A DNA stretch of 64,000 nucleotides, from NCBI GenBank assembly GCA_963921195.1, contig OY992536.1, positions 111,006,778 through 111,070,777 on the forward strand, given 5' to 3'. Positions 21,769-32,931 of this stretch are shown here, piece by piece (within the stretch, counting starts at the first letter, position 1; every line of letters begins with the position of its first letter). Position numbers and translations under genes: made by a program. Source of the DNA: Pegoplata infirma (Eukaryota; Arthropoda; Insecta; Diptera; Anthomyiidae). The notes beneath the pieces were generated by a model. The model did not search any database, was not told the DNA's origin, and worked only from the letters and a program-made list of their open reading frames with translations.

Positions 21769-22390
21769 CAGAGCTTCGAACGAATTAATTCTATTGAGAA
21801 TTAATTCCCAAAAAGTTCAATTCTGTTTTGAAAAGTTTTGAATTATCATTCCTTACTAGCATTCATCACGAATTAATTCAAAGGCTTAATTCTCAAAGCT
21901 TAAATCAAATTGAATTAATTCCCAAGAGAATTAATTCCTTGCAAGCTAATCATTCAATTGAATGATCAAAATTGTTCATCATTCAAATCTATTACAAATT
22001 GAATGATGATTTTTTTACTTCATTCCCTTTATATTTTCAAAAATATGTTTCTTGTGTGCATTTTAAGCATCTTCGTGTGTAAACGATTGGCTGTTGTTTT
22101 GTCGACGTCTCGTCTCCTGCTTCCCACACAAGCATAAATGTGTGTGTATGTGTGTTGCGCTTCACTGTTTAAAATTGAATGATAAGAAAATTTCACCATT
22201 CAATTTGTAGTAGATTGATTTGGATAAAAAAATAGTTCATTCCTTAAGAATGATCATTCTTTGGGAATGAATTCTTGAAAAAATTAATTCAGTGATTTTA
22301 AAAGATGAATGATTTTAGGGAATGCCAAATTCTATTTTTTTAATTCGAATTAGAAAATTGAATTAAAGAATTAATTCTTTCGAACCTTTG
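21769..22390. mobile_element. hAT-like element, TSD ATTATAAA, GAATTAATTC-rich
   Basis: The ends are CAGAGCTTCGAACGAATTAA and an imperfect complement ending TTCGAACCTTTG. The exact 8-bp duplication ATTATAAA lies at 21761-21768 and 22391-22398. The interior is largely built from GAATTAATTC and TTGAATGAT words. Related in ends and style to the element at 55915-56539. No transposase. Confidence 0.85.
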
Positions 22391-23402
22391 ATTATAAAAA
22401 CATGTATTTTTAAAAACTAATAAAAAAATAAAAAAAATGTATGGGGACCCCCTTAAGAGTTGAAAATAAAGGGTAGGTATATTCTGAGAAAATGTTGAAG
22501 TTGAAAAAATATTGGGGGTCGGTCATACATTTTACTTCTCTAGGGGCACCCTATGGACAGTTAGAGCGGCAGGAGCAAATATTATAAAAATGTCATTTTG
22601 TATGGGAGCCCCCTTAGGAAGTGGAAATAGGGGTAAGGTATGTTCAAGAAAAATGTTGGGGACAGAAAATTATTGGAGGTCGGTCTCACATTGCACCCCT
22701 CCAGGGGCGTTTCTAGGGGAGTTTTGGGGCTTTTTGAGGATTTTTACCTCTTTACGCCCAACTTTGACCCCAATGAGGGGACATATGGCCCCTCACCACC
22801 GCCCCCATTTTTTGGCTCGTGCTTTCTTTTTCGAACCTTAAAAAAATTAGAGGGTATCGCGGATCGAAATCGAAAACTGGTTAGCTATCCCACGCCTAAT
22901 AGTGCAAATTGAAGAACAGTTTTTTGTGTTACAAAGTAAAAAAAAAAAATTTCATAGATATCCCACTCGCATCCCACTAAGCGACCCCACAGCTCTTAAA
23001 GGAAATCGCCTAAGCTTTCTTTTGAATCAAAAAAAAAAAAAAAAAAGGGCCCAATTTGAGGAAAAAGTCAAAAAAGTTTTGGATTTTTAAGAAAAAAAAT
23101 CAAAAAATTTTTTTTTTATTTTTTTTATATTTTTTTTCGAAAGACTGAAGAAATAGCTATCTAAACTCTTTGGGACACATTTTGCTAAAAACAATAGGTA
23201 AGAAGTTACATGGATGAGAATCAACACCTCTTTGGCCAAAATGTCAAATTTCGACCCCGTCTAACTCAGAGAGTTCTTGACCGATCTCGTTGAAAAATTG
23301 TGTCTGAACTACTATCCAATAGGACTTTGGTGCAAATTTCATCCCGATCGGAAGTCATCGATTTCAAAAGTTGTGTCAGTTGACACGAAAACCCCCATAT
23401 AT

Positions 23403-24236
23403 AAAACTGAGTAATATGGCCCCTAGCTCTAGAGTTTAATAGAGTGCTTTTTAATTCGAAGGCCAGGACAAGCACGCAAACTGCCACAGGATTTCAGATC
23501 CGCAGGATTTTATATCATCCTCAAAATTTCTGTAAAATAAATTGGCAGATCATAGAAAAATATTTTGCGGAAACACAATTTCTTTTTTGAACTTTGACCT
23601 CAATTTTCTTAAAAACCTAACGTTATGGAAAAGTTTGGAAACCAGATTTAGCATCGACAGCTTAATCGATAACGTATGGACCTATTGGGTCACACATGTG
23701 ATAGTAAGGTGATTCAAAAAACCAAAAATCCATTTTGCTCTATCTAGCTGAGTTTTCGAGACAGCGCTATTTTAAGTTTATTGAAAAAAAAACCCAAGTT
23801 ATGTAAAATTGGAAGTAAATTACGTCTTTAAAATAAAGAAGAGGAATATGTCTTAAAAATAAAGATTTTTTAATATAAGCATTTAGGGAAAATTGCTTTG
23901 GCGGTAAGAATCTCTTCCATATATTAGGGAATTCCATTTAAGGAAAATTATAAACTATTTAGCAATACATGAACTAAAGTTTTTTCCTAACAGTTTAGAA
24001 AATTTTCAATCTTTTAGTTAAATTTTACTAATTTGTGGAAAAATTTAGTAAATTTTTTAGGAAGTTGGGCCCAAAAGTTTTTTTTGAGTGTGTCTATTAG
24101 ACTTTTTTTATTTTTTTTTTTCTTATGCCCTTTTTTACAAAACTGGATACATAACTTCTAAATATTTCTAGCCTAAAAAAAATATTCGCGGTCAAAATTA
24201 TGAGCTCAAGGGTCACTAAGATGACCTTAAAAGTAA
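23403..24236. other. Non-coding; family G-like fragment
   Basis: Around 23625-23790 the words ATTTTGCTCTATCTAGCTGAG and GACAGCGCTATTTTAAG resemble the interior of the family G elements at 10.8 and 55.3 kb. A TTTTTTTTGAGTGT end-like motif lies near 24080. I could not set boundaries. Confidence 0.45.
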
Positions 24237-25220
24237 CAAGTAGAAAAGTTAAATTCGACTTTGCCGAATCTATGAATACCCTCCACAATGCCTTTTTAAA
24301 AGGATAGTACGTGAAAAAAATTAACAATTTTGATTAGAAATATTTTATAAATTTAAAACCCTTTTTTGTCACTTTAAAAAAAAGAAAAATTACTAATTTT
24401 TTTTTTTTTTTTTTTGAGTGTAAAATTTTTTTCTAGTGTATGATTTTTTTCACTGTAAAAATATTTCTGAGTGAATGCACGTACGCAAAATATTGTAATT
24501 TTTGTAAAAAAAAAACTAAATTTTTTTTGAGTGTAAAATTTTTTTGATTGTAAAATTTTTTTTGAGTTTAAAATTTTTTTTGAGTGTAATTTTCAAGTTA
24601 CCAACACTTTTAAAACTAAACAAGTTTTAAAGGCATTGCTTTAAAACTAAACAAGTTTGAAAAGCATTGTTAAGTTACCACCAATGCTTTCAAAACTTGT
24701 TTAACACGTGGCATTTAAGATGAAACCAATCTGAAATTCAAGGTTTTGCTTATAACTTTTGAACCATTAGACCGATTGAGCTGAAATTCAATACCAAACA
24801 GGGTTGGGAAACGGCAAATATACATGCTAAGCTTCAGCAGTCTCATTATTGTCTTTCGAAAGTCATCGTGTTTTTTATCTCGTAAATTCGCGAAAAACCT
24901 TTGCCGAAATTTACTCTTTTACTCATAACTTTTGAACCACTGGACCGATATGGCTGGATTGCAATATCAACCTGACCAGGTAAATGGTAAACATATATGC
25001 TAAACTTCAGTAGCCTCTGTAAAGTCTTTCAAAAGTAAGCGTGTTTTCTACGGACGGACAGACAGACAGACACGGACGGACGGACATCGCTAGATCGACT
25101 TAAAATCGATCGAGGATCATGAATATATATACTTTATGGGGTCCTAGACTAATATTTCGATGTGTTACAAACGGAATGACAAACTTATATATACCCTCTA
25201 TCACTAGAGTGGAGGGTATA
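24237..25220 (+). mobile_element. Helitron/DINE-1-like non-autonomous element, copy 1
   Basis: The left block reads CAAGTAGAAAAGTTAAATTC, then GCCGAATCTATGAATACCC. The right block reads ATCGACTTAAAATCGATCG, then ATATATACTTTATGGGGTCC and GTGTTACAAACGGAATGAC, ending ACCCTCTATCACTAGAGTGG and GGAGGGTATA. The copy at 47463-48680 has the same order. The centre (24390-24600) is a TTTTTTTGAGTGTAAAA array. Such GGGTATAAA-ended repeats are abundant in flies and are usually placed with DINE-1/Helentrons. That label is from memory. Non-coding. Confidence 0.65.
24390..24600. repeat. TTTTTTTGAGTGTAAAA low-complexity array
   Basis: Several imperfect units of AAAATTTTTTTTGAGTGT of about 18-20 bp in the middle of the Helitron-like element. 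A longer array occupies the same place in the copy at 47.5-48.7 kb. Confidence 0.7.
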
Positions 25221-25234
25221 AAAAAAAACAAATT

Positions 25235-25545
25235 AAGTGAGTAAGTATAAGACAACTCACACTCACGTGCACTCACACAAGCATCAAAAAAAAAAAAAAA
25301 AAATTAAATTTCAAAAATATAACAAAATTATTAGCAAATTTAAAGTTTATCCAAATTTTACAAAATGTGTTGGCTTTTTTTAATGACGAAAGGAAATACT
25401 ATATGAAGGTAAAATAAATCACGCAAAACTCACTCACAATCACGTGAGTAAAATAAGTTTCAGTCACACTCACGCATGATCGCGCTCGATTCACGTGTAC
25501 CACACACTTATCTGCTCATGTGAATATCTCTCTTCGAAAACCAAT
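25235..25545. repeat. CACGTGA-rich dispersed repeat, copy 1
   Basis: Dense CTCAC / GTGAG words with CACGTG cores (CTCACACTCACGTGCACTCA near 25259; CAATCACGTGAGTAAA near 25438). The landmarks recur, complemented and in reverse order, at 27300-28195, so both belong to one family, probably a TIR element. Boundaries are approximate. Confidence 0.55.
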
Positions 25546-25559
25546 CCCATTCACCCTGC

Positions 25560-27290
25560 GTTATGGATCCATAAAAAAAGTGAGGTATATCCTGTTCGGC
25601 CATTATCGACTATAATATTGTTGTTTTAATTTACATAAAGATAAACTATTTTGCATATTATTGCTTTTGATCTATTGTTGTTCATGTTTAAGTCACTTAG
25701 ATGCTGCGGTACATAGATGACTAACTGAATGACTGACTGGTTGACTGACTGAAAATATACAATAAGTTGTAAGTCAGCCAAAGAGCAAACAACTTAACAG
25801 GCAGCTTGTCTATTATGGCACTTGTCCATTTTCCAATAAAACAAACCATTCAACTTTTCACTTTTATTTTCACTGATTTGTAAGCTTTTTGTATGACTGA
25901 ACGGGTTGGAATGTTACAAACGTCATCTATCTCCAGCTAATAAACAAATTTTTAGTTCCCAGAAAACTATTTAAAAACAAATAATTTTAGCCCTGTTTTC
26001 GCATAACCGTTGGTTCTTTTCAAAATCGAAAAATTTTAAAAATCCTTTTGAGTGTGGTCGTTGTGCGAGGGATGGGTTTACTGTATTGGACATAACAATT
26101 ATTTAATTGTTAGCGTTTTAATTTTTGTTTAATAGAGGCTGTAAACATTCTGCACAAGTATTTAGATAATTAAACTATGGATTTGATAACATATTATTAG
26201 CCATTATAAATATTATTTTAACTTTTAATTGAAATACATTCATTTATTATTAAAATATTTAAAAATTCAATAACACTGCGCAACTCGACTTTGTATCTTG
26301 GACCATTTAACACAACCAGCAGGTTGTGTTAAATGGTGAAAAAATCGGGTAATGGCATTTCACTTCTATTTATTTTAAACTTTAAAAATCGTTAACACGA
26401 AAATCCTAGCTGGTCCTGTTTTCGAGTTATTGCTAAAAAAATTACACTGTTCGACAACAAAAACCTCCCAGTAAAATATCGAACTGAATATTATAGATTT
26501 TGCTCTCCTAAATACAAATCTGCCATCCATTTTTTTCTATCACGTATCGGCAGCTCTGAAGTGATCAATTGTCACCGCGAATATGGCGAAAAACACGATT
26601 TCCGAACTAAGTGCGCAAAATATCGATTGTTTGATGGACTCTGGGACATATTGCGACATCCTTCTGAAAATAAATGTCATCCAAGTTGAAATATTCTATT
26701 ACGGCCAACAAAAAGTCGGTAATCATGGCTATGTAGCGCTCATCTTTGACGAAAATGGGAGTTTCAGCTGTATTTTTGAAAATATTGTGTAATGATGCTG
26801 ATACTCAAATCTATTGCTTTCTATAGATGAATTGGATTCTTTACAATACCTTGCGAGTTTTACGATCCCAAGATGTACCAATTTGTTTGTTAACATAACC
26901 TCATTTGAGTGCCTTATTTCGGTTAAAAACTTTTTTTCGAAAAACGTGCAGTTTGGCAGCGCAGTACTGCGCCATAACGCGATACAGCGGAGCAAGCCGA
27001 AGACGCATCAATGAAGTCGTTTGCCATAAAAATCGAGAATGTTTGCTCTTTCAAATAAAGCCATAAGGTTTCAAAACTATTGAGTATTGTTCATTTCATT
27101 GCATGTTTTAAAAAGATACCAGTTATTGGACCACCCCTTAGTTTAATTGGTGTCAAATGTAAAATTTATATTTATATTTTTATATTTTTTTAATATTGGT
27201 TGTAATAAAACAAAAATAGGGAAGTTATAATGAAAAAATCGTATGTAAGTTGCCAAGGTAAAAAAAGTTAGTGTTAAATTCGGCTGTGCC
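25560..27290. other. No recognised gene; one hairpin
   Basis: About 1.7 kb without TE ends or RT similarity. A 69-codon frame (26583-26792, MAKNTISELSAQN...) has no family I recognise. A perfect hairpin lies at 26302-26337. AGTTAGTGTTAAATTCGGCT followed by GTGCCGAATC near 27265-27295 is a stub of the Helitron-like left end. Confidence 0.4.
26302..26337. repeat. Perfect 16-bp hairpin with 4-nt loop
   Basis: ACCATTTAACACAACC (26302-26317), loop AGCA, then the exact complement GGTTGTGTTAAATGGT (26322-26337). No terminator context is visible; it may be a relic of a palindromic element or an excision footprint. Confidence 0.85.
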
Positions 27291-27299
27291 GAATCTTTC

Positions 27300-28195
27300 C
27301 ACTAGAGATTTATTCACGTGATTGTGAGTGAAAAAAAATGCGTGAATAAAATTTTTGTGTGACTGAGTGTGAGTGAGTCGATTTTTTTGCGGGAGTTTGC
27401 GTGATTTATTTTCGTTTCATATTTCTGTTCGTCACGAATAAAGCCAACAAATTTAGTAAATTTCGTCCCGAAAAAATTAAAAAAAAAAATTGTAAATTTG
27501 GCTAAGCTTTAAATTTTTCAAATAATTTGGCTAGATTTTTAAATTTTTTCACCCTTTCACTACCAACTTTTTTTGGCTAAGAATTTATTGACCAAAATTT
27601 GGGAAAATGTAGATCTATGCTGAGTAAAATTTTTTTGTTTATTTCGTTGGTCTACTGCTCCCTCTAGCGGAGATATATCCAACCAAATTTAAAGCTTTCA
27701 CATGCAATATCTTCCGAACGAGTGAACATTTTTCCAAAGTTCGTATTTTGTATTTTTTGTATTGAAAACTTCTACAAAATCCGCTTTTAAGAAAGCTTGT
27801 ACGATTATTATTCGATTTTTGAGAACGTTTTTAACGTTTATTTCGTTTTGCAATTTTTTTACGTTGTTTGAAAAATTTCCATTTTGCCAACAAATATTGC
27901 GTGTAGAACATACCGGATTGAAATTTTTTTTCCGAACACATCTATCGTAAAGATAACCCTTCAATGGTCAATCTTGTCCAAACAAAACACAAAAATGTTG
28001 TTGGGGTTATTTTTTAATGATTTTTTAAAGATGTGTCACTGTAGTGTACAAGGGTAGTGATAGGGTTAATTTTTTTGTATAAATAAGAGTTTTGTGAGTG
28101 TGAGTTAACGTGAGTGTGAGTGACGCTTGTGTGAGTGCACATGAGCTGTCTTAAATTTACTCACGTGATTGTAAGTGAGTGTAAGTAGAAAATAT
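27300..28195. mobile_element. CACGTGA-rich element, copy 2, with nested insertion
   Basis: It starts CACTAGAGATTTATTCACGT and ends in GTGAGTGCACATGAG and TCACGTGATTGTAAGTGAG. Both flanks are GTGAG-rich, like inverted subterminal repeats. The middle is replaced by a 518-bp element (27550-28067). ORFs inside are chance frames. Confidence 0.55.
27550..28067. mobile_element. Small TIR element with possible TSD AATTTTTT
   Basis: The ends CACCCTTTCACTACC and GGTAGTGATAGGGTT are imperfect inverses. AATTTTTT flanks it at 27542-27549 and 28068-28075, but the repeat is low-complexity, so the TSD is only suggestive. Non-coding. Confidence 0.5.
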
Positions 28196-29182
28196 ATGCT
28201 ATTTAGGGAGTGTGCGTTACTAAAGTCACTACGCGGTCATCTGTACTTTCCAAAACCCTCCAAAAAGTAAAAAAAATAAATAAAGTAACATCTGTTGAAA
28301 TTGCGATCACGGCCAAATATTTTACAGATATGACCAATGTTTCCAATTTAGCGATTTTCCGGCTAGATCTAGAGAATTGTTCTTCATCTAGCTATTAAAA
28401 AATTGCTAAATTTCACTTAGCCGGAAAATCTAGCCATCTTTTTTCGGTCCAGCGATTTTTTTCGCGATTGCTTTATGTATATTTTTAAATTTTTTTAAAT
28501 ATTTCTTAATATTTGAACTTAGTTTTCATCACTTATTGAGTTAAAATTTTAGGAAAACTGCCATTTAAACAAACGTCAAATATTTGCCACAATTTTTTTG
28601 TTACATGTCGTGAGTGCTTTCTGTACCAATAATTTACCCAACACTTTTGTTAATAACACTACTCTACAAAAATCAACTTTTTTTTTGCACAGACTTCTAA
28701 AGTACAAGTTCCAAAGTATTTGGCCTCCTAAACACGAATCTGTCATCAGAAAAGTTGTATCAAATCGCCTTCTTGAGATATAATAAACATTTTAATTTTT
28801 TGCGGACCAAGCCCTCAAAACAGACAAATTTTTTAAAATTGGAAAAGTGTATGTTAAAGTTTTCAGACTTTTTATATTCGATGTCCGGACTCGATACGAT
28901 CAAGGATACCATTATATATATATAACAATATTGCTTATGTTTTGTAAAAAGTGTTGCCACCTAATTGCAAAAGCAAATTTTGGAAAGACTTTTAATTTAC
29001 GTTTTGAAAATGGAATCTTCGAATAACAATTGATATTTTACGAAATATAATTGGTCTTTTAAGAATTACAATTGGAATCTTCGAATTATAAAAAAAAGTA
29101 TTCGAATTTCAAGTAGAATCATCGAATTTCAGAGGGAATCTTTAAATTAAAAGTCAACTTTTACAAATTACATCTGTAAATG
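28196..29182. other. Non-coding; dispersed repeat at about 28727-28910
   Basis: The block CACGAATCTGTCATCAGAAA to CGGACTCGATACGATCAAGG also occurs near 11935-12080. From 28980 to 29160 there are irregular repeats of GAATCTTCGAATTA. No gene recognised. Confidence 0.5.
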
Positions 29183-29910
29183 GTGTAGAACAGCGGTTAC
29201 CAACCTATGGTACGCGTACCACTAGGGGGTACGCGAAACTGTCCGCGGGGGTACGCCAAATTTTAGTAATTTGGACATTCGTTTTAGATTAACCTTTCAA
29301 TGCTGTCTCCGCATCTGGCTTCCAAAGTTTTCCATAACGTCAGGTTTTCAAGAAAGTTGAGGTCAAAGTTCACAAAAAACGTATTCTTGTGCAATTTAAA
29401 GAGCATTTTTTTGCAAAATTTTTTGGATGATATTTTGAGATCTGATCACTTGTTTTCGATTAACCTTTCGATGCTGATTCCGATTATGGTTCCCAAATTT
29501 TCCTATGATGTCAAGTTTTTGAGCAAATTTATGTCAAAGTTCTCAAAAAACGTGTTTTTGGGCATTTTTGAGACGGGTTGTAATAGAGTGGAAATTTTGG
29601 TATAATTTTGTTAAGCTCAAAAAGTTCTTTCATTGTAATTGGGGGTGTTTCATTCAAAAAGTACGGAATTATTGATCTGCCCTCGTATTAAAAAAACATA
29701 AAAAAATAAAAAATTATATATTTTTTTTAAGAGTTAAGAAAACGTTAGTTGTTCTAATTTTTGGCGTAGAATTGACTGGTGAAATTTGATTTACAATAAT
29801 TTCAGCCGTTTTTGCTCTGCAGAAAAATCAGCTCAAAATCCGCGTTTTCAGATTCATTGAACCAACCACCCCAAGGAGCGAACATTTTTCCCAAAAAAAT
29901 ATCACCATTG

Positions 29911-31279
29911 CACGGTGGTCAATTCCGGCCAAAAATCAACAACTTCTTTATTTCTGCGTGTAAATAGCTTAAAATTAATATTTGAATTAAGAATAATATA
30001 TCTGGTACCTTGCCCAAATGTTGGACCTAAAAATACAGTTGTTGGTCAAATAATCATGGACGTCCCAAATGTATCAAACATGTCTGCATATAAACAGCAA
30101 TAATTTTATATCCGAATTAAAAATAATACATCTGATCTCTTTTCAAACAGTTGGACATACAAATATAGTGGTTGGCCAACTAAGCATGGACGTGTCAAAT
30201 GTATCGAAATAATTAAGATGGGGGTTGGAACTAAAAAAACAGCCTTAGTGTTAGCAATTTTTTAAAAAAATAGATACGCAATACTTTTTAATTCTGTTTT
30301 TTTCATTTGAAATATTAACAATTGTAATAATTTTAAGAGTTTAAAAGACAAAGAGTTGCCAGTATTTCCAGTTAATTGTGGGAACTGGGAACAGTCAATC
30401 GTGTGAAAAACATCACACGATTGACTGCCAACCTTGAAAATTCTAGTTGACCAAATTTTGTGCTATGAAATTTTTAAAAATACTAATTTTTTTTTCTTTC
30501 AAATGAAAAAACAGAATAAAATAATATTGCGTATTAATTTTTTTATCTGATTAAAAATTGCTAACATTAAGGCTGTTTTTTAGTTCCAACCCCCCTTAAC
30601 CCACATATTTTTGTCACTTAGTTTTTTTTTTAAGTTTTTTTAACGCAAATCTATGGGTTTTAAGTAAAATTATTAGTATCTCTTCACATTCCCTATTTTG
30701 GTGGAGTTTGTAGGTTTAAAAAAGTCCACCATTTGTAAAAAAATGAGTCTACTAAAAATGCTCTGGTTTAAAGAATCGGTAAAAGTAGGGGCTGAAATTT
30801 AAAATACTTACTTTTAATAGTTAAAAGTACAAACTCCTTTTTATAGCTAACCTCTAATAGCCTCTAATTGATTTTTATGGTCTTTCAAAATTTATTTTTT
30901 TTAGAGTTTTTTTTTTAATTTTCATCTAATTTTCATACACATCACTTTAAGACAAAAACTCACACAAAATCTGCAAAAACCACATGGAAAGGTTATTTAC
31001 TATGGGAATTAAAAAATCATGTGCGAACTTACAAAAATAATGTGAAGAAAAATGCATTGCCAACTTTTATTGAAAACTAAAATATACATTTAAAAAAAAG
31101 CTAAATTGAGAAGCAAAAAACACTCAACTTTGCACCACTTTGGACAATAATATAGTGTTACAAGGCCCAAAAAAAGATTTAAGTTGTATGTTTTGAAGTA
31201 TTAGCTATAATATAGCATAAACATTTCATCAAGATTTAAAAAAAAATAAAATGATTTTTGGCCGGAATTGACCACCGTG
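29911..31279. mobile_element. Nested TIR element with CACGGTGGTCAATTCCGGCC ends
   Basis: The left end CACGGTGGTCAATTCCGGCC is matched exactly by its complement ending at 31279. CATTG flanks it on both sides (29906-29910 and 31280-31284), a probable 5-bp duplication. The superfamily is not clear. It contains near-tandem words such as AATAATACATCTGAT and AATAATATATCTGGT (about 29990-30135). A related left end (CACTGTGGTCAATATTTCG) is at 62107. Confidence 0.85.
30217..30595. mobile_element. TTAA-flanked palindromic MITE (piggyBac-like target)
   Basis: TTAA lies at 30213-30216 and 30596-30599. The arms, GGGGGTTGGAACTAAAAAA against its complement at 30577-30595, extend for about 100 bp on each side. 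At the centre a perfect 15-bp stem, CAGTCAATCGTGTGA (30392-30406), pairs with 30413-30427. TTAA target choice suggests piggyBac mobilisation, though the ends are G-rich rather than starting CCC. Confidence 0.75.
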
Positions 31280-31472
31280 CATTGTTTTTATCTCCCTTAA
31301 ATCCTTCAAAAAAATTATAATACCCGCAGATATAATATTTCAGAATTAACTCTAATATTTATATGTGAAGTTTTTTTAACGAAATCAAAAAACTCGTTAG
31401 GGGGTACGTGGCTGATAAAATTTAAAATTAGGGGTACGTGAGCCAAAAAGGTTGGTAACCGCTGGTGTAGAA

Positions 31473-32117
31473 GTATTGTTTTTAAATGGTTGGCTTTGTT
31501 AAACGCACATATATTTACTTAAATTAAAAAAAATCACTTAAAAAAACAATTTTTTACTTCACTTTAAAATTTTAGAAAAGATGAAAAGATACTGTTAAAA
31601 TATTACCAAAATAAAATTAGTTGCCACAAAAAATATCCACCAAATGTAACTAACCTCTTTTAACCTAACAATTTACAATTAAAACGGCTTATCACATTTA
31701 ATTATAATTTTTTTTTTCGTATTTTTCAAACATTCACATATTTAAAATTTCGCAAAATCTTAACAGCGAGAAAAAAATATTTTTTTTTTATTAAATCGAA
31801 TAGAAGTAAAAACAAAATTGAAAAAACAAAAAAAAAAAACAACATGTTGGTATTTCAGAAATATCGTCTGCATCTATGAGTGTTTTAAGCTCAATCACGT
31901 TTACTGTAGTGATTCGTTTATAATCAGTCACCGGTTGCAGCAACAGGCAGTAAGTATCACATGCAACAAACAAACAGCAAATGAAATACATACAGTAATA
32001 ATATTGTTGAGTGGTACAGGTGCCACCATCCGGATAACCACCACCGCCAGTACCATGATAACACTGTGCAACAAACTTGAGGTCTTAAATTGGACTAAAC
32101 AAACAAAAACAATTAAA
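31473..32117. other. No recognised gene
   Basis: AT-rich. A 102-codon frame at 31818-32126 (MKKQKKKTTCWYFRN...) overlaps a frame on the other strand. It shows no motif I recognise and its K/Q/T-rich start comes from an A-run. GC content and codon-like structure rise around 31850-32100, so an unrecognised exon cannot be excluded. Confidence 0.35.
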
Positions 32118-32700
32118 AAAGGTTAATTGGCCTTGCCGAATGTATTAATTTCCTCCATAATATCAAAAAGATTATTTGCAAAAATTTTTTGAAAAAAAAA
32201 AATTTCCGCGAAAAAAAATTTGGTGAAAAAAATCCGCGAAATTTTATTTTTTTTTAATATGTTTGTACTTGTCAAAATAACATTCGGGATTAAATTTTTT
32301 TCAAATATGTCACCTAGCAGCCAAATCAAAACATTTTGTATTTCAGATTCTATGATTTAAAAAAAAAAAAAAAAAAAAAAAGGTCATAGAAGTTTTCCAA
32401 AATAAAAAGTCTCAAATTCTAAGACACTTTTCGTATGCAAAATCTCAAATTCTGGGAAATTTTTCTTATAGAAAAAGTCTCAGACTCTGAGAAATTTTTT
32501 GTTTTTTGTGTAAAAAAGTTTCAGATTCGAAGACATTTTTGGTATAGAAAAATTCTCAGACTCTAAGATATTTTTCGTATAGAAAAAGTCTCAGATTCTG
32601 AAACATTTTTCGTACATAAAATGTCATCGATTCTGAGATATTTTCCGTATAGAAAAAGTCTCTGATTCTGAGATAGAAAGGTCTCATTAAAACCAAATTG
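32118..32700 (+). mobile_element. Helitron-like left end plus GTCTCAGATTCTGAGA minisatellite
   Basis: AAAAAGGTTAATTGGCCTTG and CCGAATGTATTAATTTCCTC match the left block of the Helitron/DINE-1-like elements. After about 230 bp a minisatellite follows (32380-32690) with units of about 40 bp: TCTCAGATTCTGAGACATTT, then TTCGTATAGAAAAAG. The same pairing of head and minisatellite recurs at 49618-49990. The right end was not found. Confidence 0.6.
32380..32690. repeat. GTCTCAGA(TT)CTGAGA minisatellite, array 1
   Basis: About eight imperfect units of ~40 bp, each with TCTCAGATTCTGAGA (itself near-palindromic), T-run, TATAGAAAAAG. Similar arrays lie at 49690-49985 and 58965-59600. Confidence 0.8.
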
Positions 32701-32931
32701 TTCTACCCAAATATCATGGTTCTAATTAGTAAAGAAAAATTACCTCGAGCTCAAAATATTTTTTTAGTGACTTTTTCTTAAAACAGGTAATAACATTAAT
32801 TTATACCGAAATTTTTATTTTTTCATGCGACTTTTTACTTTACAGCGGGGCCCCAAATTCTTGTATGCCCAGGGGCCCCGCCATACCTTAAGACGGCCCT
32901 GCCTATAACATATATTAATTGTAGAACATAT

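Larger units (their letters stand above)
19481..23402. mobile_element. 3.9-kb foldback element with two nested insertions
   Basis: The ends are ATATATGGGGGTTTTCG and its complement (about 23386-23402), with TGTCAACTGACAC in both. Arms match over at least 500-700 bp, for example TTTAGATAGCTATTTCTTC near 19725 against 23145-23165, and the GGGGACATATGTCCCCTCA region near 20085 against 22780. Inside the arms the words GGGGCTCCCATAC and GGTCGGTCATACAT recur, so the arms have internal repeats. The arms are interrupted by 20145-21406 and 21769-22390. No transposase; ORFs in it are frames of the arms. It could be a Foldback/Galileo-type or other palindromic element. Confidence 0.8.
29191..31464. mobile_element. 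hAT-like element, 2.27 kb, exact TSD GTGTAGAA
   Basis: The ends are CAGCGGTTACCAACCT and AGGTTGGTAACCGCTG, with GGTACGCG / GGGGTACGTG just inside. The exact 8-bp duplication GTGTAGAA lies at 29183-29190 and 31465-31472. The end sequence is typical of hAT elements (CAGNGGTTCCCAACCT class). No transposase ORF survives. It carries a 1.37-kb element (29911-31279), which in turn carries a TTAA-flanked one (30217-30595). Without passengers it would be about 0.9 kb. Confidence 0.92.

Noticed and set aside
22512..22912. Two overlapping ORFs of 90-109 codons
   Set aside because: They lie in the right arm of a palindromic element; the complementary left arm does not preserve the frame.
26583..26792. 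69-codon ORF starting MAKNTISELSAQN
   Set aside because: No recognised domain, no neighbouring support and a length expected by chance; listed only as part of an unassigned stretch.
31818..32126. 102-codon ORF starting MKKQKKKTTCW
   Set aside because: Begins in an A-run, overlaps an opposite-strand frame and has no recognised motif. Not called as a gene, though an exon cannot be excluded.
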